Assembly: GCA_009746045.1 (NCBI GenBank)
Contig: RPFO01000034.1
Location: forward strand, 350,001 to 414,000
DNA length: 64,000 bases
DNA from: Mesostigma viride
Taxonomy: Eukaryota > Streptophyta > Mesostigmatophyceae > Mesostigmatales > Mesostigmataceae
Direction of reading: 5' to 3'
The position numbers and the translations under genes are program-made. Each line of letters begins with the position of its first letter. The stretch's first letter is position 1. The notes beneath the pieces are model-generated. The model ran no database searches. It saw only the letters and a program-made list of their open reading frames with translations, and was not told the origin of the DNA. Positions 20,206 to 31,200 of the stretch are shown in pieces.

Positions 20206-20566
20206 CAAGCGTATATTCTGATTTGGCGCGCCGCAAAGGTGAAAACCATTTGCGTTCAGTGCCGGTCCGCGGAAAACGCGGAAAACGCGATCTGCAAATG
20301 AATCCGACCGGAATCGAACTGGGGACCTCTCGCACCAACTTAATTCGCTGACTATAGGATGGACGTCTCCGGATCCTAGGGCATCGCCAACTTACACCTA
20401 CAGTCATCCGCAAAAGTTCTCCTTAATTCCGGGGAGTGATGCAAGCCTTTCGGATTTGGTTACTACTAGATAAATCATTCGAGATCTGTGTGTGTAGGAG
20501 TACTACACAGGTGTCTGCACGCGAGACTTGTTCAGTCTCGCAACGTGAGACGGGCTGAACACGGCT
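20206..20566. repeat. SINE-like repeat S2, complete unit
   Basis: Uninterrupted S unit. The minus strand has an A-box-like 'tagtcagc' stretch about 35 nt before a B-box-like agttcgattcc (20310-20320), as in tRNA-derived SINEs. The T-arm-like stem has one mismatch, so this is not a functional tRNA gene. Confidence 0.7.
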
Positions 20567-20626
20567 GGACGCATGGCGATCATTATGTGTAGGGTGATCA
20601 TTATGATTATGTGCAGGCTGTCCTCT
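20567..20626 (+). repeat. 60-bp direct repeat, right copy
   Basis: Partner of 17261-17320. Confidence 0.8.
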
Positions 20627-21075
20627 CTATACCAGTCAGTTGTTTGCACCGCCATAGCCGTGCGCGTCAATATTTTTCCTGCACGTCGGTCCGGCGTTGG
20701 ACCATGGTACCCCCCTAACTTTGCTCAAGCATATCTCCCAGGCCAGGTGTCCAAAGTACGGTCTGAAGTGCTCTACGGAAAGCTGACGTAGACCTATCTA
20801 GATCTTTCCATCCCCCAGGTTTGACCTTGATGAGATTATCAATTGGCGCGGCGCCTGGTAGGCGCACCGAAACTCAGTCCATTAGAGTGGTAGGACTTCA
20901 ACTGGTACCACGAAAACGGCGCGAGAACGGTTTAAGAGTAACTAATACATTCTAAGCTACTTCCTGGAGGGTGGGAATGTAAACGACACTTGCTCTAGGT
21001 GCACCAAGGGCACCTGCACTGACCCCCCAGAGATCTCAACACCCAGCTAAGGGGAGACCGTCATAGGGGGGGGAG

Positions 21076-21525
21076 ATCAACATCAATGAGACAACCAGCG
21101 CAGGCCAGAAATCGGGAGAATCCGGACCATGGGAGCTCGAGCCTGCCGTTATCTTGTCCGCGTGTTCAAGTCATTCAGGATGATGAAGATGAATGGTGAT
21201 GGAAATGTGTAGCTTTGTGCATTGAAATTATGGCTGGCTTACGTGTAGAGCGACTAGATGACCTAGACGGTGGGGCCGGAAACAGCATGCTTGATCAGGG
21301 CGTGTGTTTCGAGCCTAACTGGCCGGGAGTGTCTAGTGGTGAGCACCATTGCTGCGATCGCTCTCCCACCATTTACGAGGAAATACCCGCAAACGGGAAA
21401 ACCACTGTAAAGGTCTAGCTAGTTAGTCATCACGTTAGCCATGCCATGATTCCAAACGTCCAAGAACTGCACATGGAGCAAAGGCAAAAAGCCGGAGGAT
21501 AGCACTTTCAAATGTGCTGTCAACA
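21076..21525 (+). mobile_element. Dispersed repeat J, long copy
   Basis: Begins 'caatgagacaaccagcgc', ends 'gcactttcaaatgtgctg', flanked by tcaacat at 21069-21075 and 21519-21525 within the A3 3' UTR. About 320 bp are shared with the second copy. Superfamily unknown. Confidence 0.6.
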
Positions 21526-21615
21526 TGGCTATACGAGAGCTAGGGCATGGCTTCTCATCAGATAGTGACTCTCTGTATAGGCAGGGCTGAGCAGCATCCA
21601 TGGGGGTCCCATTAT

Positions 21616-21951
21616 CAAGGAGACAACCAGCGGCCAGCGCAGGCCAGAAATCGGGAGAATCCGGACCATATGGGAGCTCGAGCCTGCCGTTATCTTGTCC
21701 GCGTGTTCGAGTCGTTCAGGATGATGAAGATGAATGGTGATGGAAATGTGTATCCTTGTGCATTGAAATTATGGCTGGCTGACGTGTAGAGCGACTAGAT
21801 GACCTCGACGGTGGGGCCGGAAACAGCATGCTTGATCAGGGCGTGTGTTTCGAGCCTAACTGGCCGGGAGTGTCTAGTGGTGAGCACCATTGCTGCGATC
21901 GCTCTCCCACCATTTATGAGGAAATACCCGCAAATGGAAAACCACTGAAAA
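21616..21951 (+). mobile_element. Dispersed repeat J, 336-bp copy with 11-bp TSD
   Basis: Flanked by ggtcccattat at 21605-21615 and 21952-21962. Starts 'caaggagacaaccagcgg', ends 'accactgaaaa'. No ORF. An 11-bp TSD and A-rich end would fit a SINE, but no pol III box was identified. Confidence 0.75.
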
Positions 21952-22063
21952 GGTCCCATTATAGGCAGGGCGTGGCTAAATTCTTAAATGCATCATCCAT
22001 GGCCATTATGGGCGCACATGCATGCGCTGGGGCCGTGTGGTAGGCTAAGCCTAGCTTACTAAT

Positions 22064-23463
22064 CTACACTACTGCTATATTCCCTAGACTGAGGATGCCT
22101 GCCAAGGCTTGTGGTCGACGTGGATGACGTCCCCCCTCCAGTATACTGGTTTCCCCCCTGCGCTTTGCCGTATCTGGAGGTAGGTCGGCCATAGCTCGCG
22201 TTGCCGTTGTTGAGCACTGGGCCAGGGTCAGGTCGTCGTCCAGCGTGAAGTGAGTCCTTGAGAGCTTCTTGCGGTTTTTAAGAAACAACAGCTTATCCGC
22301 CATGTACTTAAAGGTGAGGAGCACGGGTGCCGGGCCAGCCTTACCCCGCGCGCGGGGGAGGCGAACAGCCGACATGCGCGGCAGCTCACCAGTAATGTGC
22401 ATGGGGGCAAGAATGTCGCGCTTAAATGCCGTAAGAAGGGTCGTCGAGTCCTCACCTGCCGGCTGGTCGAAGTGCTTGACGATGACATTGTGGCTCCGCT
22501 GGGTGCGGTCGCCGGTCGGCCTCCTCGCGGAGGTTGAGGGCTTGTTGCAGTAAGCTGTGTCGCGATGGTGGAGGTGGTGGAGGTGGCGTGGTGCTTGAGC
22601 AGGTCCGCCCTGGAGGTCTGGGTGGGAGGGGCGTCGTCGCCTGGGCCAGCGGGGGCTGGCTTGGTGGCGATGTCCCTCACCGCCTGGGCGGTGATGCCTG
22701 TGGTGTTCTGCATGCACTCCATGGCGATGGCGGTGTCCTTTAGGCGTTGGTCGATGTCGAGACGGCTGGGACTTGAGGGTGGCGGTGGAGGTGGAGGTGG
22801 CAGTGGAGGTGGAGGCGAGGAGGGTGGGGGTGGAGGTGACGGTGGTGGAAATGTGAGCCCGAGCTCAGCAGCCAGCGTGCCGCCCATTGCCGCCACATCT
22901 GTGGCAAGGGGAGTCACGTGCTGCTCAAAAGCTTCCTTAAGGAGGGTGCGGACGATGGCTTCGGTCGCGACGGTTGGAGGGGGGGCCGGCAGATCTTGGC
23001 TTCGGAACGCCCGAGGAGGGAGCAGAGGGCGAAGCGCTGGAGCCGGGGGCGTTTCATGCGCGGAATGATATCAAGATCATCGGTGGTGCCAGGTTGGCCG
23101 TTACGGGCCAGCAGCCGCGGTTGTGGGAGATGAGGTGCAAGCACAGGGCTACAAGCGAGGCGTGTGTGCCGAAAAACACGTCTTCCATAAAGGCTCCGGC
23201 GGGGTTCTAGTTCAGAAGCCAGGTGCGTTGATGTCAAAGGCGGTCTCGTCCCAGTGCGGCTCGGCAGGGCGACTGCGCTTAGGTTCAGGCGATGCAGATG
23301 GCGAGGCAAGCCCGGGTTGGGGCTGGGCAACCACCAGTGCGCGACTAGTGTCACCGCTACCTTCCGAACCTGGGGGCGAAGCTGCAGCCGGAGCTGCAGA
23401 CGTATTTTCATTGCTTAACGCATTCGCCAGGCTGCGTTGCGTAGAGGAGCGTTTGCTCGTCAT
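22064..23463 (-). pseudogene. Broken ORF1 of element A3
   Basis: The N-terminus (23463 downwards) reads MTSKRSSTQRSLANALSNEN and reaches a stop after 83 codons. Further pieces in other frames include SHNVIVKHFDQPAG, PVLLTFKYMADKLLFLKNRK and THFTLDDDLTLAQ. Several frameshifts and stops make it non-functional. It is homologous throughout to 3222-4568. Confidence 0.85.
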
Positions 23464-23666
23464 AATAGCAGTTGGCGTAATAGCTGCAGGCTGGTCACAA
23501 TACTGCGTTACAGTTGTAACCGTTAATAGTAGCAGATGCGCCTAGAAAAGATGCATTGGTTGCAAGTGATCTGACGGAATTTGGGGCTCATATGCAAAAG
23601 TTCTGAGCTCCGCCGTCAGCCATGGCTACCTCGTGGCTATTAAACTAAGTACTTGAAATTACCCTC

Positions 23667-23970
23667 GCCATGATGCCAGTGGTCCCAGCTCAGTTTGAAC
23701 ACCGCATTCACTCCCTCTCTCTTCTTTGGACTGCCATATGCAGAACAAGAAGCGGTGGAAGAAGATTGTCCAGGCTCACACGCCCGACCCTGTGGGCAAA
23801 CCACCTCCCCCCAAGCGGAGGAGGCGTTTTGATGAGTAGGGTAGTTAGGATTTTTCTAGACTAGCTAGATTAGAGTTAGGTTAGTTCGATTACGCGGCTC
23901 CTTCCATCCCACCCAACCATCAAGGAATATGTGCTACATGATCTCCCAACGGAGGCATGTTATAATTTAA
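23667..23970 (+). mobile_element. 3' end of LINE D, plus strand, severely 5'-truncated
   Basis: Carries the last codons of ORF2 (frame MQNKKRWKKIVQAHTPDPV then KPPPPKRRRRFDE and stop near 23839), a 3' UTR, and the stem-loop ctcccaacggag at 23943-23954. Its AT-rich tail is split by the TTAA element at 23971-25715 and resumes as (TTAAT)n at 25716-25735. Confidence 0.75.
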
Positions 23971-25715
23971 CCCGTGTTTTTTTAATTAGAACGCGATATA
24001 CTGCGTTGTAAGCTATTTATAGAACACGTCATAACATCTAGGGAAAATTTTTTTTCATAGTCATGTGTATACTTTCCTGAAAGCCCATAAATCAAAGGAT
24101 TTTTTGAGCTACTCAGACCTACAAAATGCTCATTCATTAGAGAGATACACTGGTTTGAATACAGGGGGGTCTGACCATGACCGCAATTTCTTGACCCTAG
24201 GTCACAAGTCATGTGCTTATTCGCAAATGGTTCATGAAAAAAATCTGGCTTCTTGCACGAGCTATGGGCAACATATACAGGCTCTGTGAAACAAAACTCA
24301 GGCCCATTGGGCCACTGGAGCTATTTTTTATCAGCATTACAATTACAACGCAGTACAACGCAGTGGGAAAAATGAGAGCCCTTCACAACATGACACAACG
24401 ACACGAGCCCCATAAACGGGGATATCATGAGCTAGGAGGGTCAACACGTTGAAAATAGGAGTTGTATAAGTTATACAGCATCAAACATGCATCAAACATC
24501 ATGACTGGATCACCTAATATGACTGAATCAGGCAGCCATAGCCAAAGCATCATCCACTCTCACAACGTGTTAAGCACATGCCTCGTGGGAAGGGAGGCAC
24601 TGGGTTTTCTTCCGTAACGCATGCAATACTGAAAGAAAGAGGCACGTGTAATGCAAGCTAGGCTTGGATAGGTTGAGCGATCCATGAGCTTACATGCAGG
24701 CCTGCAAAGATGACGCTGGAATGCATGCTAGCAAATGGTGGCAAGATGCTAACAACACATGATTATACACCATGATTATGGGCACCTAGCTGATCTTCTT
24801 CCACAATCAACGCAGTATAAACCATCAATATCCAATCCTCACGATATATTCACGGCTTGACGACGTATACAGCACCTAAATACTGCACAACTGCAACCTG
24901 CTATGGCTGACATGCAAGCAACGTCGAGTAGGATGGCGGTCTTAGAGAGGCTGGGCAGAGGTCGGTAGAAATATGTGGAAAACTGGCAGAAACTAGGTAG
25001 AAACACGATATACTTACGCCTGCAAGCACTATTGAGCCGGTGGCAGAGGCCATTTCCAGGAAAATACAGCATACCATAGCAATAGCCACGGTCACGCCTT
25101 ACGCTATTTGCAGGCACCATCATGCCCGGAGCTACCCAATAAAAGTCTGCACAAATCTCGGTTAAGCCGAGAGTCCGGGCGTTCGGAATGAATAAACATG
25201 TGTTAAGAATTCGAAACACCATGGAAATACCAAGCATGGTGCCGCAGCAGACCCGAGTCTTGACGTAATAATATGTATGCCGGTTTCCAGGGTTTCCGCA
25301 TGAAAGTTGGGTGAGAAACTGGAAAAATCTACGTTTCCTTTGCCCCAGTACCTCAACAAACTCGTAGAAACCTAATTATCAACCTTTGAACGCATCATCA
25401 TGGTCGTGCCACCCAACAGCCACTGAAATTCGCGCAAAAACTGGCGAGATCTACCTGCCGCCATCGCCGTCGTCTTCACCTTCGTCCCGCGAAAATGCCT
25501 GATTTCAGTGGTACATATTTGTTTGCAGCTGTCACAAAAAAAATCCAAAAAATACCAGGATTTTTTCTTGAGTTCTACGGGATGTAAGGAGGCCGTCCAC
25601 CGAGTTTCAGACCGAAAATCTCGTATCTACTGTGCCTGCCACGTGTCAGATTACAACGCGATACATCGCGTTCTAACCCTACAACGCGATACATCGCGTT
25701 GTAAAAAAACACGGG
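23971..25715. mobile_element. TTAA-flanked element P2 (1745 bp), second piggyBac-like family
   Basis: Flanked by TTAA at 23967-23970 and 25716-25719. Both ends read cccgtgttttttt inward, followed by palindromic subterminal repeats of the type 'aacgcgatacatcgcgtt' (one at the left, two at the right). Starting with CCC next to TTAA is typical of piggyBac ends. The interior has no recognised gene. Confidence 0.75.
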
Positions 25716-25735
25716 TTAATTTAATTTAATTTAAT

Positions 25736-26925
25736 GATGCCATTAACCTCGCCATTGCCTAGCCATAATTATCTCCCACCCCATGCCAGGCCCTTGAGCT
25801 CTGATACATCATGGTGGTGCAGGTGCACCTTGTGCACCCAGAGTAGGTGGCGGTTTACATCCCCCCACCTGCAGGTTGTAGCTCAGAATGTAACCATATT
25901 CTGGACAGGAGAACTTTTGCGGATGACTGTAGGTGTAAGTTGGCGATGCCATGTGGTAACCGGAGACGTCCGTCCTATAGTCAGCAAAATTGGTGCGAGA
26001 GGTCCCCAGTTCGATTCCGGTCGGATTCATTTGCAGATCGCGTTTTCCGCGTTTTCCGCGGCCTGGCACTGAACGCAAAGGTTTTCACCTTTGCGGAGTG
26101 TCTGATCAGAATATACGCTTGGCTGATTTCGATAGTACCGGCTACGCCCCCTTCTACTAAAAAGAAGGATTCAGCCGTGTTCAGCCCGTCTCACGGTGCG
26201 AGACTGAACAAGTCTCGCGTGCAGACACGTGTGTAGTACTCCTACACACAGATCTCGAGTGATTTATCTAGTACCAAATCCGAAAGGCTTGCATCACTCC
26301 CCGGACAGGAGAACTTTTGCGGATGACTGTAGGTGTAAGTTGGCGATGCCATGGTAACCGGAGACGTCCGTCCTATAGTCAGCAAAATTGGTGCGAGAGG
26401 TCCCCAGTTCGATTCCGGTCGGATTCATTTGCAGATCGCGTTTTCCGCGTTTTCCGCGGCCTGGCACTGAACGCAAAGGTTTTCACCTTTGCGGAGTGTC
26501 TGATCAGAATATTCTGATTTGGCACGCCGCAAAGGTGAAAACCATTTGCGTTCAGTGCCGGTCCGCGGAAAACGCGATCTGCAGATGAATCCAGGCCGGA
26601 ATCGAACTGGGAACCTCTCGCACCAACTTTTGCTGACTGTAGGACGGACGTCTCCTGATCCTAAGGCATCGCCAACTGACACCTACAGTCATCGGACGCA
26701 AAAGTTCTCCTTTCCGGGGAGTGATGCAAGCCTTTCGGATTTGGTACTAGATAAATCATTCGAGATCTGTGTGTGTAGGAGTACTACACACGTGTCCACT
26801 CGAGACTTGTTCAGTCTCGAAACGTGAGACGGGCTGAACACGGTAACCATATGCCCCCTCTCAGGGCTATGTATTACATACACTCCCAACATAGTTATGG
26901 TCTTAATTAATTAATCAATTAATTA
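25736..26925 (+). mobile_element. 3' UTR of an A-like element, split by an S-repeat composite
   Basis: 25736-25899 and 26853-26925 join to an A2-like 3' UTR ('ggtgcaggtgcacc', 'cagggctatgt', a decayed stem-loop near 26882, (TTAA)n tail). The 10-bp repeat gtaaccatat at 25890-25899 and 26843-26852 brackets the inserted composite. Confidence 0.7.
25900..26842. repeat. Composite of three SINE-like S units
   Basis: Units at about 25900-26305 and 26306-26512 are in inverted orientation relative to S2; the unit at 26513-26842 is in the S2 orientation, so the last two form an inverted pair. B-box-like sequences are at 26018-26028 (+), 26406-26416 (+) and 26598-26608 (-). The whole composite is flanked by gtaaccatat. 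Confidence 0.75.
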
Positions 26926-28273
26926 GCTCGGCATCAAGTCGCGGTGCCAGATATCGCAAGACCCCAGTCGTGAAGCACAATCTGCACAAGGTCACCTTGA
27001 TTCTTCCTGAAACCGGCACAGTTGATCTTTCGCTACATAGCTCAGGTTAGAGTGTAGATCTGGGGACGTAACACTAAACCTCAGTGCACGTTAACGCCTG
27101 TCCAGCTATGCTGGTTGCTGAACAATGTCTGTGTAGCAGCACTCGTGGCTCATGGCCATGCTTGCAGGGCGCACCGACATTATCGTAGAAACTTACAACA
27201 GGTGGCGATAAGCCAGGCACTAAAATTTCCACTGTGCCGTAAGATGCCCCAGGACACATCCCTTCTGCGCGTGGGGCCCCGTCAGCAACATCAAGGTGGA
27301 AATGTGTCAACCTAGAGCTCTCAGCAAACCAGGCACCAGCAGTTGCTCTGCCCCCACCCTTGCCCTCGCTGCATCTCTTCTCCGGATCCTTGCCCTCTCC
27401 TGCGGAACCACCACAGTGCCAGTGAAAGCTCACCCTCCCTGGATGGCGAGACTCAAGAGGCCACCATCCGTGATCCCTGCCCCCGGCAAAGCGCAGCAGT
27501 GCGGGTAACGTCAGCAGAACCTCCCAGGCTTCACCCAGCCTACCCAGCCCTCAACCTGGAACCGCAAACCTAACCGGTCGAAGCCTAACTAGTTCTTTGC
27601 CGGTTGAAGTCGGCAATGAGGGCACCTTGTGCGCCCAATGATATACGAAAGCCTCCTGATTCAGAAACCCCAAAAGCTTCCGACCTCGGACAGACCAAGG
27701 GGAATGCACGCACGCCATCAGCAGCGCTCTCCTCTTGGCGCCCTTTCTGCTGCCTCCCCACCCCCACACTGTCTGTCAGTTAAGTCATCACCAGCAGCGT
27801 CCAGTTGCACGCACGCCCCGCTTCAAACTAACGCAATGCCCGGCTTGCAATGAAGAACACTACCTCTTCGGCCCACTTGCGACATCGTACCGCGCTTCCC
27901 ATCAGCTGTGGGCCGCGAGCCGGCAGAACGAGAACAGACAAAGGCGGATGCACATGACATCGCCCCACCCGCCCACCAGGGTAGTAATTGACCCGAGAGG
28001 CCCTGGAGGCAAACGTCGCCTCCCCTCCCATGCCCCAACAAGAAGGCCACCCTCACTCCCTGCCTCTCCTCCCCGACCTCCACTTGAGTGGAAAGGTTTC
28101 ATAGCCTCAAACAACCACGGCCCCAAGCCCTCCAACAAGACCTGGGCTTCCCAGGGGCAACCACTTCTTTGAAGAAGGCATGCCTTCTAGACACAGGCCT
28201 ATAAACCCCTCCCTCCTTCTGCCCTCCTCCAGTCCACAAAGGCCTCATGACCTTCAAACGGCTTCTTGAGCCC
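26926..28273 (-). other. Region downstream of NDUFV1 (probable 3' UTR and flank)
   Basis: No other gene is recognised. Sequence adjoining the stop codon at 28274 is probably the 3' UTR. A minus-strand TGTAA, the poly(A) signal used in many green algae, occurs near 27195; its use here is inference. Confidence 0.4.
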
Positions 28274-31200
28274 TTACGCCCTGGCGGCCTGTGGCTCGTT
28301 CTCCGCGTTCCGTGCAATGCGCGACTCAAGCTCGGGCCTGAAGTGCCGGATCAGCCCTTGGACGGGCCACGCGGCCGCGTCGCCCAGCGCGCAGATGGTG
28401 TGCCCCTCAATCTGCTTGGTGATCTCCAGCAGCATGTCAATCTCCTCCACGCGCGCCTGGCCCGCGGTCATGCGCGTGAGCAGGTCCCACAGCCAGGTCG
28501 TGCCCTCACGGCACGGCGTGCACTGCCCGCAGCTCTCATGCTTGTAGAAGTAGGACAGGCGGGCGATCGCGTCAACCACATCGGTCGACTTGTCCATCAC
28601 GATCACCGCGGCGGTGCCCAGGCCAGACTGGACCGCCTGCGGGAGGGAGGGATAGAGGGAAGCGGGGAGGGGGAGCGTAGCCACCATGGTGGATGTGAGG
28701 GGAAGAGAGTGCACGTGTGGGTGGGGAGGAAGAGAAAAAGCGATGTCAGCGTGGGAAACAAGCTGACTGGACCGCCCGCAGGAGAAAAAGAGACAGATGC
28801 GTGAGGAAAGGAAAGAAGGCATACGTGGATGGGAGAGAGAACTTTTGAGGTCAGGGTTGGAGAGAAGCATAGGGGACTGCCTGCGGGAAGCGGAACGGAG
28901 GCGGGGACAGGGTGGGCGTACATAGACAAGGTTTAGATTTGCATGTGATTAGACTGAATCATGTCAAATGTAACCGAATCATGTCAAAACCATGGCTTCA
29001 CCGACTGCATCACAGACAAAGCAGCACCCATTAGAAGTGCATTGACAAACCACTGCCCATCCATTTATTATAAGTGCGATGACGTCAATTAGCGCTGCAC
29101 CCACTGAGTGGTCTATTGACCTGTACTTCCACCCACCTTGAGAGTGTCGAAGTCCGTGAGCGCCCAAACCACCTTGAGACTTCCACCTATCAAAACAACG
29201 TGATACTGCACCCAATCAAAACAATGTGATACTGCACCCAATCAAACCAACCCTACCTTGAGTGCGTCAAAGTCCATGAGCACGTCCTCGCAGATCTTCT
29301 TGGTGATCATGGGCACGGAGGAACCCCCCGGGATGATGGCCAGCAGGTTGTCCCACCCGCCGCGCACACCGCCGCAGTGCCGCTCGATCAGGTCGCGCAG
29401 CGGAATGGACATCTCCTCCTCCACGGTGCACGGCTGAGGGAGATCAACACAAGGACAGGTAAAAACAGTATGGGACCAAGGAGACAGTATGGGACCCAGG
29501 ACAGGGGGCACACATGAGTCAGCCCAAGGACGGACATCTCCTCCACCACCGTGCGGGGCTGATTCGTTTGATTGGTTTCACAATTTGCAGATAAAAAATA
29601 CGGGGCACATACATAGGAAGGGGGCCCATGAGCCAGCACAACATTGCATGTGGGCATAAGAACAGACATCGCGCATCTCCTCTATCGTGCACAGCTGGCG
29701 GGTAGTTTTGATGGGCACAGCAAGAGGGCACACATGACATCAGCCGAGGGACAGACATCTCCTCCACGGTGCACGGCTGTGGTGGGCAGTCATTGATTGG
29801 CTGATGATTGACAGGCCATAAGCCAGACAGTAGCAAGGGGGCACATACAGAAAAGGACATCTCCTCCTCAACCATGCACCGGCACGGGAAAAGCCTGGCT
29901 CCTGACACAGCCCACCACGTTTCAAATGATCAGGCGCATTGATTGCAGTGAAGAAAATACAAATATGCATACATATGACTCACAAACAACTAAATGCAGC
30001 CAGACCTACAAGGCTCACTAACCAGTAGACAAGTTGGTACGTACTTGAAACAAAGAAGAAACAACAAAGAAAATATATATGCATCTAATGCTGAGCTGAT
30101 GCTCATGAGATGACAGATTGTACATGCTGAGCTCACCTTGTTGACGTGCCCACTGATGCAGAAGAGCTTTGTGCCCGCGTTGTTCTTGCGGCCAAAGGAG
30201 GAGAACCACTCGGGGCCCCTGCACCGCCCCACGCACAAGACAAACAGCACCGCCCCACGCACAAGACAAACAGCACCGCCCCACACACAAGACAAACAGC
30301 ACCGCCCCACGCACAAGACAAACAGCACCGCCCCACGCACAAGACAAACAGCACCGCCCCACGCACAAGACAAACAGCACCGCCCCACCGCAAGACAAAC
30401 AGCACCGCCCCACACACAAGACAAACAGCACCGCCCCACGCACAAGACAAACAGCACCGCCCCACGCACAAGACAAACAGCACCGCCCCATGCACAAGAC
30501 AAACAGCACCGCCCCACGCACAAGACAAACAGCACCGCCCCACGCACAAGACAAACAGCACCGCCCCACGCACAAGACAAACAGCACCGCCCCACGCACA
30601 AGACAAACAGCACCGCCCCACGCACAAGACAAACAACACCGCCCCCCACACAAGACAAACAGCACCGCCCCACGCACAAGACAAACAGCACCGCCCCACA
30701 CACAAGACAAACAGCACCGCCCCACACACAAGACAAACAGCACCGCCCCACGCACAAGACAAACAGCACCGCCCCCCACACAAGACAAACAGCACCGCCC
30801 CACGCACAAGACAAACAGCACCGCCCCACGCACAAGACAAACAGCACCGCCACAAGACACGCAGATGGCCATCACAAGCCAGTCACACAGCAAGCTCGTC
30901 CACCGTGCTGGGCTGCCTTCAGATCAGGAGAAACCCGCAGTCACGAAATTGTGGCAGAGGCCCTGCATTAGAAATTAACATCCTAGTAGCGTACCCAAAT
31001 TTCACCGTGCACCATGACACGTGCACGCGTCGCTTCAATGATCGGCACGCCTTAAATACCACCCATGAAAACTGGTAGCTGCTAACCAACCTGCTCTGGG
31101 CGCTACCCCACCCACCTGCGCAGGACTCATCCAATCCTTCATTAAATTCTTTCTCGTCTCTCTGTTGGGAGAAGCCACTGGGCACAAACCGTCTGAGCAG

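Larger units (their letters stand above)
20940..23640 (-). mobile_element. Degenerate ORF1-only element A3 with two J insertions
   Basis: The 3' UTR segments at 20940-21075, 21526-21615 and 21952-22080, interrupted by J repeats, align in order with the A1 3' UTR. ORF1 remains lie at 22064-23463 and the leader at 23464-23640 ends with 'cagccatggctacctcgtgg' as in A1. The terminal stem-loop and tail are missing at the left. Confidence 0.8.

Noticed and set aside
20206-20566. Hammerhead ribozyme in S units or in the LTR
   Set aside because: Looked for the CUGANGA ... GAAA core on both strands and found none.
17407-26608. S repeats annotated as tRNA genes
   Set aside because: Only B-box and partial D/T-arm likeness; no acceptor stem and a mismatched T-stem, so SINE-like sequence and not tRNA.
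30219-30860. CRISPR-like array
   Set aside because: Units are contiguous with no unique spacers, and the sequence is a eukaryotic intron.
29990-31078. Frames of 240-310 residues on both strands made of the 26-bp repeat
   Set aside because: Intronic minisatellite of NDUFV1; repeat-driven frames on both strands and in all phases.
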